Shown in pieces: positions 1 through 5,815 of a DNA stretch of 6,911 bases. This DNA comes from Bacteroidota bacterium. GTDB lineage: Bacteria; Bacteroidota; Bacteroidia; Chitinophagales; LD1. Position 1 is the first letter of the stretch. Each line of letters opens with the position of its first letter. The notes under the pieces are model-generated. The model was not told the DNA's origin. It saw nothing but the letters and a program-made list of their open reading frames with translations, and did no database searches. The translations under genes and the position numbers were made by a program. The DNA lies in NCBI GenBank assembly GCA_023428205.1, contig JAEYZB010000180.1, forward strand, positions 1 to 6,911, in the 5' to 3' direction.

Positions 1-1317
1 AGTTATAATAACTCAATGGACAGTACCAATTCCGCCAACATCATCTGGCGAAATTATTTCTCCGACCCGTATTTGATTGCCCTGATAGATACCGCGCTGA
101 AAAACAATCAGGAACTGAATATCACCATGCAGGAAATAGTTGCCGCGCAGATGGATGTGAAGGCGAAAAAAGGAGAGTATTTGCCTTTCCTTGGAATTGG
201 CGCGAGTGCAGGCGTGGGAAGGTCTGGCTATAACACTCGAGACGGTGCGGTAGAAGATTATATGAAAGAAAACGGCAAGCTGAAAAACGTAAACGCTGTT
301 GGCGATTTTATGATTGGAGCGGTTTTGTCGTGGGAGCTCGATATTTGGAAGAAACTCCGCAATGCGAAAAAAGCAGCCGCATACAGATATTTGGGAACTA
401 TCGAAGGCAAAAATTTTATAGTTACGAATTTGGTTGCTGAAATTGCCAATTCGTACTACGAACTGGAAGCGCTGGACAACCAGTTGAACATCATCCAGCA
501 GAATATCGAGCTTCAGCAAAATGTATTGGGAATTATCCGGCAGCAAAAAGATGCGGGAAAAGTTTCGCAGTTGGCGGTGAACCGTTTTGAGGCGCAATTG
601 CTTAATACGCAAAATCGGCACTACGAGATTCAACAACAAATAGTGATTACAGAAAATAAAATCAACTTTCTGACGGCTCGTTTTCCGCAACCGATTTTGC
701 GTAATTCGGCTACGTTCAATACCGTTGCTTTTGATTCGATTTTTGCGGGAATACCGGTGCAGTTGTTGCAAAATCGTCCTGATATTCGGCAGGCAGAACA
801 ACAGCTTTCGGCAAATAAATTAGACGTGAAAGTGGCGAAAGCGGCTTTCTTTCCGTCAGTTCGTTTGTCGGCTGCGGTTGGTTTTCAGGCAATCAATCCC
901 GCAGTATGGTTCAATCCTGCGTCACTTTTATACAATGTGTTTGGCGATATTTTTGCTCCGTTAATCAATAGAAATGCATTGGTGGCGGCATACAATACGT
1001 CAAGAGCGAAACAGATTCAGGCGGTTTACAATTACGAAAAAACGGTGTTGAATGCATATCTCGAAGTGCTGAACCAGCTTTCGGCTATTGACAAATACGG
1101 CAAAAGCTTTAATACAAAATCGAAAGAAGTGGACATCCTCAATCAATCAATCACCGTGTCAAACAGCCTCTACCGAGCAGCAAGAGCTGACTATATGGAA
1201 GTCTTGCTCACGCAGCGCGAAGCGTTGGAACAAAAGATGGAGCTGGTTGAAGTAAGACAGAAACAACTAAGTGCAGAAGTAAACATTTACAAAGCACTGG
1301 GAGGAGGTTGGAAATAA
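1..1317 (+). CDS. RND efflux outer membrane channel, TolC/OprM-like (5' partial)
   Basis: This is an outer-membrane factor of the NodT/OprM/TolC superfamily, which forms the trimeric outer-membrane barrel and periplasmic tunnel of tripartite RND efflux pumps. The reading frame is open to the first base of the window, so the true start and the signal peptide (probably 30-40 residues) are missing; the ATG at 16 is internal. Counting from that ATG, visible family hallmarks are the WRNYFSDPYL..LIDTAL..N opening (W11), the SWELDIW turn (W106), RPDIRQAEQQL at 254-264, and the C-terminal VNIYKALGGGW tail just before the TAA. The length, at least 438 residues, fits a family usually of about 450-480. 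In such operons the channel gene usually follows the adaptor and the RND pump genes, so those probably lie to the left. The family call is secure; the substrate (drug, metal or other) cannot be read from this fragment. Confidence 0.93.
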   Translation, partial: SYNNSMDSTNSANIIWRNYFSDPYLIALIDTALKNNQELNITMQEIVAAQMDVKAKKGEYLPFLGIGASAGVGRSGYNTRDGAVEDYMKENGKLKNVNAVGDFMIGAVLSWELDIWKKLRNAKKAAAYRYLGTIEGKNFIVTNLVAEIANSYYELEALDNQLNIIQQNIELQQNVLGIIRQQKDAGKVSQLAVNRFEAQLLNTQNRHYEIQQQIVITENKINFLTARFPQPILRNSATFNTVAFDSIFAGIPVQLLQNRPDIRQAEQQLSANKLDVKVAKAAFFPSVRLSAAVGFQAINPAVWFNPASLLYNVFGDIFAPLINRNALVAAYNTSRAKQIQAVYNYEKTVLNAYLEVLNQLSAIDKYGKSFNTKSKEVDILNQSITVSNSLYRAARADYMEVLLTQREALEQKMELVEVRQKQLSAEVNIYKALGGGWK

Positions 1318-1324
1318 TCCTCCT

Positions 1325-1373
1325 CATTTCGACAAGCTCAATGCACCGCGTTTTTTTCGACCATTTCAAATTG
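1325..1373. repeat. REP-like intergenic element, copy 1 (short form)
   Basis: The spacer after the efflux channel gene carries TTCGACAAGCTCAATG followed by CGCG, seven T and CGACCATTTCAAATTG. The same block order, with a few substitutions and about 11 extra bases in the middle, recurs at 3408-3478. The TTCGACAAGCTCA core resembles the dispersed REP-type sequence seen in intergenic regions of many bacterial genomes; that comparison is from memory. It fills part of a 124-base spacer in which I see no gene and no clear terminator. Confidence 0.6.
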
Positions 1374-1441
1374 AAAAGCACCGCTATTTTCATTAAGCAT
1401 TTTTTTAGAGCCGTTCTCGCAGAAAGTTTAATCTTTGGCAA

Positions 1442-2407
1442 ATGAAAATGACACATTGCCTTCTGCTTCTTTCCTTTTTTCTTCCCTCTTATTTACTTGC
1501 GCAGGACGTAACTACTGCGGGCTTTGCAGAAGATCCGATAACGATAGACGGCAAGGCTTCGGAGTGGCCGGTTCCGTTTCGTTTCAGCGACTATACCAGC
1601 AAGCTGATGTATAATATTCGCAATGATTCGACTACTGTTTATTTTTGTTTCCGAGCCGATCAGCCGCTTGCGCAAATGAAGCTGTTATATTACGGTTTCG
1701 ATATTTATATTGATACTACCGGAAAGAAAAAGAAAACACAGCATTTGCAATTTCCCATGAAAAACACGGGAGAAAAAAAAGACGAACAAACACCGCTTGG
1801 TACAAGTCAGTATGATTTGCAGCAACGCCAACTGCGCATGAAATCGGAAGTCAATTCATTGTTGGCGGAAAACTTTCTTGGCTTGCCGAAAGGCGTTTAT
1901 CCGATAGATTCTGCAAATGGAATTCAAGCGGCTATTGACTTTGACAGTTTGGGAGGACTTATTGCCGAAATCGCTATTCCGATAAAACGCATTCAAGCGA
2001 ACGTGAATTGCGAAAAAATTCCATGGAGCATCACCTTTCGTTTAAATGCTCCACTGGCTTCTTCAATGAATATTGGTACAGGCGGAGAAACCATGAATCG
2101 CAATCGCGATGGAAATGGCGGTGCGGGCTTGGGGACAGGCAGTGTGATTGCCCCCGACATGGACGGAGACCTTAGCGGAACCGGAGGGACTGCCGGTTTA
2201 GGAGGTGGAATGGGAGGCCTTGGCGCAAATACGCAAGCCGGTTTATACGGCAATGGAATGAATGGCGGTATGGCAGGTATGGGAATGGGCGGAGGAATGA
2301 ACGGTTCTATGAACAATAACATGCAGCTACCGCAACAGCCAATGGGTAACCGGTCAAAAGTGTTTGAAGCAAGTGAATGGAAATTTAAGTTTAAATTGGC
2401 GAAATAA
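1442..2407 (+). CDS. Secreted CBM9/DOMON-like protein with Gly/Met-rich insertion
   Basis: A 321-residue exported protein of unknown function. Residues 1-20 form a signal peptide: MKMTH, a Leu/Phe-rich core, then LLAQ, with likely cleavage around A20. From about residue 29 the pattern ITIDGKASEWP, followed by alternating strands (VYFCFRAD, YYGFDIYIDT) and ending near PWSITFRL (194-201), resembles the CBM9-like/DOMON beta-sandwich, which opens with a conserved IDG..EW motif. Residues 211-305 are low complexity: 32 of 95 are Gly and 11 are Met, with many Asn. The last 16 residues (WKFKFKLAK end) return to a strand-like pattern, so the Gly/Met stretch looks inserted before the final strand rather than appended. 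ATG 1442 is chosen because it gives a complete signal peptide; ATG 1448 is a weaker alternative. It heads a close-packed trio with the PH-domain gene, 15 bases downstream. Carbohydrate binding is only one possible role. Confidence 0.75.
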   Translation: MKMTHCLLLLSFFLPSYLLAQDVTTAGFAEDPITIDGKASEWPVPFRFSDYTSKLMYNIRNDSTTVYFCFRADQPLAQMKLLYYGFDIYIDTTGKKKKTQHLQFPMKNTGEKKDEQTPLGTSQYDLQQRQLRMKSEVNSLLAENFLGLPKGVYPIDSANGIQAAIDFDSLGGLIAEIAIPIKRIQANVNCEKIPWSITFRLNAPLASSMNIGTGGETMNRNRDGNGGAGLGTGSVIAPDMDGDLSGTGGTAGLGGGMGGLGANTQAGLYGNGMNGGMAGMGMGGGMNGSMNNNMQLPQQPMGNRSKVFEASEWKFKFKLAK

Positions 2408-2422
2408 TTAAATCTAAAAACC

Positions 2423-2791
2423 ATGGGAAGCTACGTAGAAGGCAATTTATTGCGCGATGAAGAAGTGAAGTACGAAACCACCTATCACTGGATAATATTT
2501 TTCACGTTCAAAGCGATTTTCACGCTTTTTATTTCACCTATTTTGCAACGATGGTCCGATGAATTTGTGATTACGAATAAACGAGTAGTGATAAAACAAG
2601 GACTGTTTTCGCGCAAGACATTTGAAATGAATTTGTCGAAAATAGAATCAGTGAATGTTGATCAAAGTGTGTGGGGACGACTGTTTGGCTACGGCTCTAT
2701 TTCGATTATCGGCACAGGCGGAACGCGCGAAACATTTAATGATATTCGCAAACCACTAGAGTTTCGCAGACACTTTCAGGAATTGGTGTAA
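2423..2791 (+). CDS. Small bacterial PH-domain (bPH2, YdbS-like) membrane protein
   Basis: A 122-residue protein of the bacterial pleckstrin-homology type (PF03703-like). The core is clear: FVITNKRVVIKQGLF (48-62), the LSKIESVNVDQSVWGRLFGYG stretch (71-91), IIGTGGT (95-101) and the closing PLEFR (111-115). A hydrophobic stretch at about 22-41 should anchor it in the inner membrane. Relatives as I recall them usually carry a two-helix hairpin here and are about 20-30 residues longer; this one has room for only one short helix. The molecular function of the family is not established. The gene sits 15 bases after the secreted CBM9-like gene and 4 bases before the WbqC-like gene, so the three are probably co-transcribed. 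No strong Shine-Dalgarno is visible; the upstream A-rich sequence is normal for Bacteroidota. Confidence 0.85.
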   Translation: MGSYVEGNLLRDEEVKYETTYHWIIFFTFKAIFTLFISPILQRWSDEFVITNKRVVIKQGLFSRKTFEMNLSKIESVNVDQSVWGRLFGYGSISIIGTGGTRETFNDIRKPLEFRRHFQELV

Positions 2792-2795
2792 AGTC

Positions 2796-3395
2796 ATGAG
2801 CGAAGCGATTTTTACCCTACATTATCTTCCGTCTATTTCTTATTTCGCAGAACTGCTTTCTGCTGAGCAGTTTTTACTTGAACGACAGGACAATTTTCAG
2901 AAAGCAAGTTTTAGAAATCGCACGATAATTAATACTGCAAACGGCCCGATGATTTTAAGTATTCCGCTGCAAGGCGGGCGCGATAAACATCAACGCTATG
3001 CCGATGTAAAAATCAGTTACGCCACAAACTGGCAAAAGCAACATTGGCAAAGTATTCGTTCGGCTTATGGTTCTGCGCCATTCTTTGAGCATTATGCTCG
3101 TTTTTTCCACCCATTTTACGAGAAAGAATTTGCATTTTTGTATGAATTCAATTTAGCATTGCTTGAAAAAATCTTGCAATTGCTAAAACAAAAACGCGAG
3201 TTGATTTTTACAGAAACGTACTCGTTTTTTTCACCCATTTCAAATGATTCTCGTAGCGAAACCTTTGAAGAAAAAATCAAAACAATTAAGCCATACATTC
3301 AGGTTTTTTCCGAGCGGTACGGATTCAATCCAAACGTTTCTGTTTTGGATTTACTTTTCTGCGAGGGACCGAATGCTATGAATTATTTATTATAG
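2796..3395 (+). CDS. WbqC-like family protein
   Basis: A 199-residue protein of the WbqC-like family (PF08889-like). Family signatures, in order, are the N-terminal HYLPSISYFAEL (9-20); the E..DNFQKASFRNRTII stretch with the conserved Asn-Arg pair (30-46); NG..ILSIPLQGG (49-61); W79 and the WQSIRSAYGSAPFFEHY block (84-100); and FAFLYEFNL (112-120). It has no signal peptide or membrane segment, so it should be cytoplasmic. Some members sit in polysaccharide or O-antigen loci, but their biochemical activity is not, to my knowledge, settled, so no reaction is given. The start ATG is 4 bases after the stop of the PH-domain gene, which supports translational coupling in one operon. Two copies of a CTCG/T-run/ACCCATTT sequence lie inside the gene at 3097-3117 and 3221-3245, in different reading frames. 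Confidence 0.85.
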   Translation: MSEAIFTLHYLPSISYFAELLSAEQFLLERQDNFQKASFRNRTIINTANGPMILSIPLQGGRDKHQRYADVKISYATNWQKQHWQSIRSAYGSAPFFEHYARFFHPFYEKEFAFLYEFNLALLEKILQLLKQKRELIFTETYSFFSPISNDSRSETFEEKIKTIKPYIQVFSERYGFNPNVSVLDLLFCEGPNAMNYLL

Positions 3396-3407
3396 AAATT
3401 CTACTTG

Positions 3408-3478
3408 CTTCGACTATATTTCGGCAAGCTCAATACATGGTGCTCAGCGACCTCGTTTTTTTCAACCATTTAAATTTG
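3408..3478. repeat. REP-like intergenic element, copy 2 (long form)
   Basis: Between the WbqC-like gene and the phosphoribosyltransferase promoter lies CTTCGACTATATTTCGGCAA, then GCTCAATACATGGTGCTCAG and CGACCTCG, seven T and CAACCATTTAAATTTG. It matches copy 1 at 1325-1373 in block order: TTTCGxCAAGCTCAAT, then C(G/T)CG, seven T, CxACCATTT and AAATTG/AAATTTG. It contains about 11 bases that copy 1 lacks (GGTGCTCAGCGA region). This extra part also holds GCTCAG, so the element has two CGAC...CTCAG-type half units. It lies wholly in non-coding DNA. Confidence 0.6.
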
Positions 3479-3493
3479 TTTGCATTAAATCGC

Positions 3494-3526
3494 TTGTAAA
3501 AAATTGAGGCATAAATGTACCTTTGC
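3494..3526 (+). promoter_or_regulatory. Bacteroidota-type promoter of the phosphoribosyltransferase gene
   Basis: A perfect TAnnTTTG -7 box, TACCTTTGC, lies at 3518-3526, with TTG at 3494-3496 about 21 bases upstream as the -33 element. Transcription would begin near 3529, leaving a short leader before the ATG at 3547. This also explains why the in-frame TTG at 3523 is not a start codon: it lies inside the -7 box. Confidence 0.7.
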
Positions 3527-3546
3527 CCACAACAAGAATATTTGGC

Positions 3547-4044
3547 ATGAGGATAAAGATTTTAGACCACGAAGCGATTTTGCAGAAAACTACGCGCATT
3601 GCATATCAAATCATTGAAGAAAACTACGAAGAAAAAGAGTTGGTGTTAATCGGGATTCGCCCCAATGGCTCGACTTATTGCGAGTGGTTGCAAAAAGCGA
3701 TTCAAGCATCTTCAAAGGTAAAAATCACAATTCTGAATATTTCGTTGAATAAACTACAACCGTTGAGTGAAGAAATTGTTTTTGAGAAAGGAAAAACCTC
3801 ACTGAAAAACAAAGTAGTGATTTTGGTAGATGATGTAGCCAGTACGGGTAAAACCGCGTTCTATGCGCTAAAACCCATCATGGACGAACAGCCTAAAAAA
3901 GTGCAGATTGCGGTTTTGGTAGATAGAAAACACAAACAGTTTCCGGTTTCGGCAGATTTTGTGGGAACCTCTCTTTCCACTACTTTACAAGAACATATTT
4001 TGGTGAATTTCTCCGCTAAAAAGAGCGAAGCGTTTTTACTGTAA
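3547..4044 (+). CDS. PyrR-like phosphoribosyltransferase
   Basis: A 165-residue type I phosphoribosyltransferase of the PyrR/uracil-PRTase-like group common as a stand-alone gene in Bacteroidota. The PRPP-binding signature is VVILVDDVASTGKT at 90-103, with acidic pair D95-D96 and T100-G101. An upstream beta-strand/loop, LVLIGIRPNG, matches the PPi-binding loop region, and VSADFVGTSLSTTLQEH near the C-terminus matches the base-side segment of PyrR-like enzymes. The reaction would be transfer of a nucleobase to PRPP; whether it also acts as an RNA-binding pyr regulator cannot be judged, and no pyr genes are nearby. ATG 3547 is preferred over the in-frame TTG at 3523, which sits in the promoter -7 box. 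It is transcribed alone and ends only 3 bases from the convergent DUF4293 gene, with no hairpin terminator visible between them. Confidence 0.88.
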   Translation: MRIKILDHEAILQKTTRIAYQIIEENYEEKELVLIGIRPNGSTYCEWLQKAIQASSKVKITILNISLNKLQPLSEEIVFEKGKTSLKNKVVILVDDVASTGKTAFYALKPIMDEQPKKVQIAVLVDRKHKQFPVSADFVGTSLSTTLQEHILVNFSAKKSEAFLL

Positions 4045-4047
4045 GGA

Positions 4048-4485
4048 TTATCGCAAGCGGTCGTAACTTTTCACGATTTCTTCATCTTGCGCAATGCTGC
4101 GAATTGCGAGCAAATCCAAAACAATAATTACAAACGGCAAAATATTTCCGTAGTAGAAAACGGAATCAAAAACAAATTCCACGGAGCTCCATCGGTAATA
4201 CACAAAGCCAAAGGCAAACAGCATGGCGGCTATGGAAAGCAAGGTCAGCAATTTTTGAACCGTAGGGTATTTATAAAGAAAGATGGCCAATAAATTGGCG
4301 CCAATGCTTTTGCACGCTACGATGATAATCACATACACAAAATAGCCTCCGTAATACTGTTTTATTTCATGTGCTTTCTGCGCAAGCGGTATCACACTAT
4401 CCAAAATAATAACGGGAGTAAACAGATAGATTGCCGTTAGCACGATAGACAGCAGTAAGAAAAGGGTTTGTTTCCGTTGCAACAT
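4048..4485 (-). CDS. DUF4293 family integral membrane protein
   Basis: A 145-residue membrane protein of unknown function. The N-terminal MLQRKQT followed at once by a hydrophobic helix, and the C-terminal charged tail Q-DEE-IVKSYDRLR, are the hallmarks of DUF4293, a family I know from Bacteroidota. Four membrane helices are predicted by eye at about 8-28, 46-70, 77-97 and 112-130; the second contains a Lys-Ser pair (59-60). No catalytic motif is visible. It is transcribed leftward, divergent from lpxK, from a short spacer carrying a TACGTTTG box, and meets the phosphoribosyltransferase gene tail to tail. Nothing in the neighbourhood indicates a function beyond membrane location. Confidence 0.85.
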   Translation of the reverse strand: MLQRKQTLFLLLSIVLTAIYLFTPVIILDSVIPLAQKAHEIKQYYGGYFVYVIIIVACKSIGANLLAIFLYKYPTVQKLLTLLSIAAMLFAFGFVYYRWSSVEFVFDSVFYYGNILPFVIIVLDLLAIRSIAQDEEIVKSYDRLR

Positions 4486-4504
4486 AAGATTGTTTTTTGT
4501 TGTC

Positions 4505-4512
4505 CAAACGTA
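4505..4512 (-). promoter_or_regulatory. Putative -7 box for the DUF4293 gene
   Basis: Read on the minus strand this is TACGTTTG, a perfect TAnnTTTG box, placed 19 bases before the DUF4293 start codon. I find no clear TTG at the -33 distance (the region is T-rich), so the promoter is plausible but not complete. Confidence 0.5.
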
Positions 4513-4540
4513 GGTAAAAATTCGGAACGGAAAAATTATG

Positions 4541-4548
4541 TAGGTTTG
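4541..4548 (+). promoter_or_regulatory. Putative -7 box for lpxK
   Basis: TAGGTTTG is a perfect TAnnTTTG box facing lpxK, and lies about 30 bases from the oppositely oriented box of the DUF4293 gene. No good -33 TTG is visible. If it works, transcription starts near 4552, which conflicts with the TTG start codon proposed at 4546, since that TTG is part of the box. Confidence 0.4.
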
Positions 4549-5628
4549 ACATTACATTTTTCAGATATCAAAACGCCTTTTTACATACACCTTTTGCGCC
4601 CCTTCGCGGAAGTTTATGCGCTCATTACCGATTTGCGGAATTGGCTGTACGATAAGCGATATTTCAAGTCGGTGACATTTGATTTGCCGATTATTTCGGT
4701 GGGCAATTTGAGTGTAGGCGGAACCGGAAAATCGCCACACATTGAATACTTGATTTCGCTTTTGCAAAATGAATTTCGGGTAGGCGTTTTGAGTCGCGGT
4801 TACGGACGAAAAACGCGAGAATATATTGCTGTGCAATCCAGCTCAACAGCCGAGGAAGTAGGCGATGAGCCGTTGATGTTCAAACAGAAATTTCCGAACG
4901 CAGCCGTGGCGGTGGCGATTGACCGAATACAAGGCATTCCATTATTACTGACGGATTTTCCCGAAACCGATGTGGTGCTTTTGGATGATGCGTTTCAGCA
5001 TCGCGCGATACATGCCGGATTAACTATTTTGCTGACAGATTTCAGCCGCTTGTTTACGGATGATTTTCTATTGCCCGCAGGACGTTTGCGCGAACGAAAA
5101 GAAAATTACAAACGCGCAGATATTATTATTGTTACGAAATGTCCGCAAGAAATTTCGAGTGAGGAGCGAACTCGATTCCGCGAAAAAATAAAACCGCATT
5201 CGCATCAGCGTGTTTATTTTTCCTCCATAGAATATGGAACACGCTATCCGCTTTTTTCACCGAGAGAACAATTGCCCGAAAATATTCTTGTTGTAACGGG
5301 CGTTGCGAACGGCAAACCATTGGAAGATTTTTTGAAAACCCAATTCGCAAACGTTTACAGCCAGCATTATAACGACCACCATACGTTTGACCGCTACGAT
5401 TTGGAATCTATACGAACGGCATTTAATGATATTGGTGCGGAAAAAACGATAGTGATTACCACCGAAAAAGATGCGGCACGTTTGCTCGCGCACCGCGATT
5501 GGTTTGAGCAAAATAATATTCCGCTTTACGTCCAACCGATTCGTGTGAAACTCTTAGGTGAAGATGAAAAATCGTTTCGCGATGATGTGCTCGTTTTTTT
5601 GAACCATTTCAGTGCGTCTGTGCAATAA
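4546..5628 (+). CDS. lpxK: Tetraacyldisaccharide 4'-kinase (lipid A 4'-kinase)
   Basis: LpxK phosphorylates the 4' position of the tetraacyldisaccharide-1-phosphate lipid A precursor with ATP at the cytoplasmic face of the inner membrane. Numbered from the TTG at 4546 (360 residues), the protein shows an N-terminal membrane-associating segment (about 12-30), the P-loop GNLSVGGTGKS at 53-63 (K62), LDDAFQHR with D147-D148 and Q151-H152, a VVTGVANGKPLEDFL segment, DHHTFDRYDL and TTEKDAARL; all are LpxK family landmarks. The start is unresolved: there is no in-frame ATG upstream of the P-loop. TTG 4546 fits family alignment best, because homologues as I recall them begin a few residues before TPFY..LLRPFAEVY. 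TTG 4594 or an ATC at 4567 are alternatives, and the TTG at 4468 would overlap the divergent gene. The last 13 codons contain a CTCG/T-run motif shared with the REP-like spacers. Confidence 0.92.
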   Translation: MTLHFSDIKTPFYIHLLRPFAEVYALITDLRNWLYDKRYFKSVTFDLPIISVGNLSVGGTGKSPHIEYLISLLQNEFRVGVLSRGYGRKTREYIAVQSSSTAEEVGDEPLMFKQKFPNAAVAVAIDRIQGIPLLLTDFPETDVVLLDDAFQHRAIHAGLTILLTDFSRLFTDDFLLPAGRLRERKENYKRADIIIVTKCPQEISSEERTRFREKIKPHSHQRVYFSSIEYGTRYPLFSPREQLPENILVVTGVANGKPLEDFLKTQFANVYSQHYNDHHTFDRYDLESIRTAFNDIGAEKTIVITTEKDAARLLAHRDWFEQNNIPLYVQPIRVKLLGEDEKSFRDDVLVFLNHFSASVQ

Positions 5629-5646
5629 TGCTGTTTACTACAATGA

Positions 5647-5790
5647 GTCTAACGTTTCGGGGGTTTGCATTGTGGGGGATTTTTAGCACAAAAGTTCAAT
5701 AGAATTACTGCTGTTGAACCTTGCACAAATGCTAAATCGAAGCCGTTCAGCCCCGCCTGACGCAAAGCCCGTTTTAGCGGTAGTTATATA
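5647..5790 (+). repeat. Long imperfect palindrome, integron attC-like
   Basis: Nearly the whole spacer between lpxK and the Fic gene folds on itself. Nested arms, outside to inside: GTCTAAC (5647-5653) with GTTATAT (5784-5790), five pairs plus one G-T; CGGG (5658-5661) with CCCG (5768-5771); TTTGC (5664-5668) with GCAAA (5762-5766); GGGG (near 5674-5678) with CCCC (5751-5754); TTTAGCA (5682-5688) with TGCTAAA (5730-5736); and GTTCAA (5694-5699) with TTGAAC (5714-5719), closing a 14-base loop. The right arm is longer than the left, giving asymmetric bulges. The left end fits the attC consensus RYYYAAC exactly; the right end fits GTTRRRY except for one base. Length and layout match large attC sites, but no integrase is in the window. 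A MITE or REP relic is the alternative. Confidence 0.5.
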
Positions 5791-5803
5791 TGCTCAGAAA
5801 TAG

Positions 5804-5811
5804 TAAATTTG
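5804..5811 (+). promoter_or_regulatory. Putative -7 box of the Fic gene
   Basis: TAAATTTG is a perfect TAnnTTTG box ending 4 bases before the ATG at 5816. If functional, the transcript would start at or next to the start codon and be essentially leaderless. There is no clear -33 TTG; the upstream 20 bases fall on the edge of the palindrome. Confidence 0.45.
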
Positions 5812-5815
5812 TCCT

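Noticed and set aside
13..801. Long minus-strand open frame opposite the efflux channel gene
   Set aside because: The plus-strand frame carries clear family motifs; the minus frame is basic, with no recognisable domain.
1430..1441. Possible promoter before the CBM9-like gene (TAATCTTTG)
   Set aside because: The spacing is one base off TAnnTTTG, there is no good -33 TTG, and it lies only a few bases from the ATG; too weak to list.
1208..1456. Minus-strand open frame ending in IELVEMRRI-type sequence
   Set aside because: It is antisense to the efflux channel gene end and the REP-like spacer; the IELVEM string is simply the translation of the repeat core.
1993..2424. Minus-strand open frame rich in Pro (PP-P repeats)
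   Set aside because: It is the antisense of the Gly/Met-rich codons of the CBM9-like gene; GGN codons read backwards give Pro.
3523..3546. Upstream TTG start adding eight residues to the phosphoribosyltransferase
   Set aside because: The TTG is part of the TACCTTTG -7 box, so it would not be on the mRNA; ATG 3547 gives the normal family N-terminus.
2797..4040. Repeated GAGCGAAGCG followed by T-rich sequence at about 2797 and 4023
   Set aside because: Both copies are short, lie inside coding sequence at opposite gene ends, and may reflect codon choice; not enough to call a repeat.
4042..4050. Bidirectional terminator between the converging phosphoribosyltransferase and DUF4293 genes
   Set aside because: The gap is only 3 bases and no GC-rich inverted repeat with a T-run is present there.
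4087..4293. Plus-strand open frame opposite the DUF4293 gene
   Set aside because: It is antisense to a gene with recognisable DUF4293 ends and four membrane helices, and has no domain of its own.
4468..4545. Extension of lpxK to a TTG at 4468
   Set aside because: It would overlap the start of the divergent DUF4293 gene, cross the promoter region of both genes and add residues with no resemblance to LpxK.
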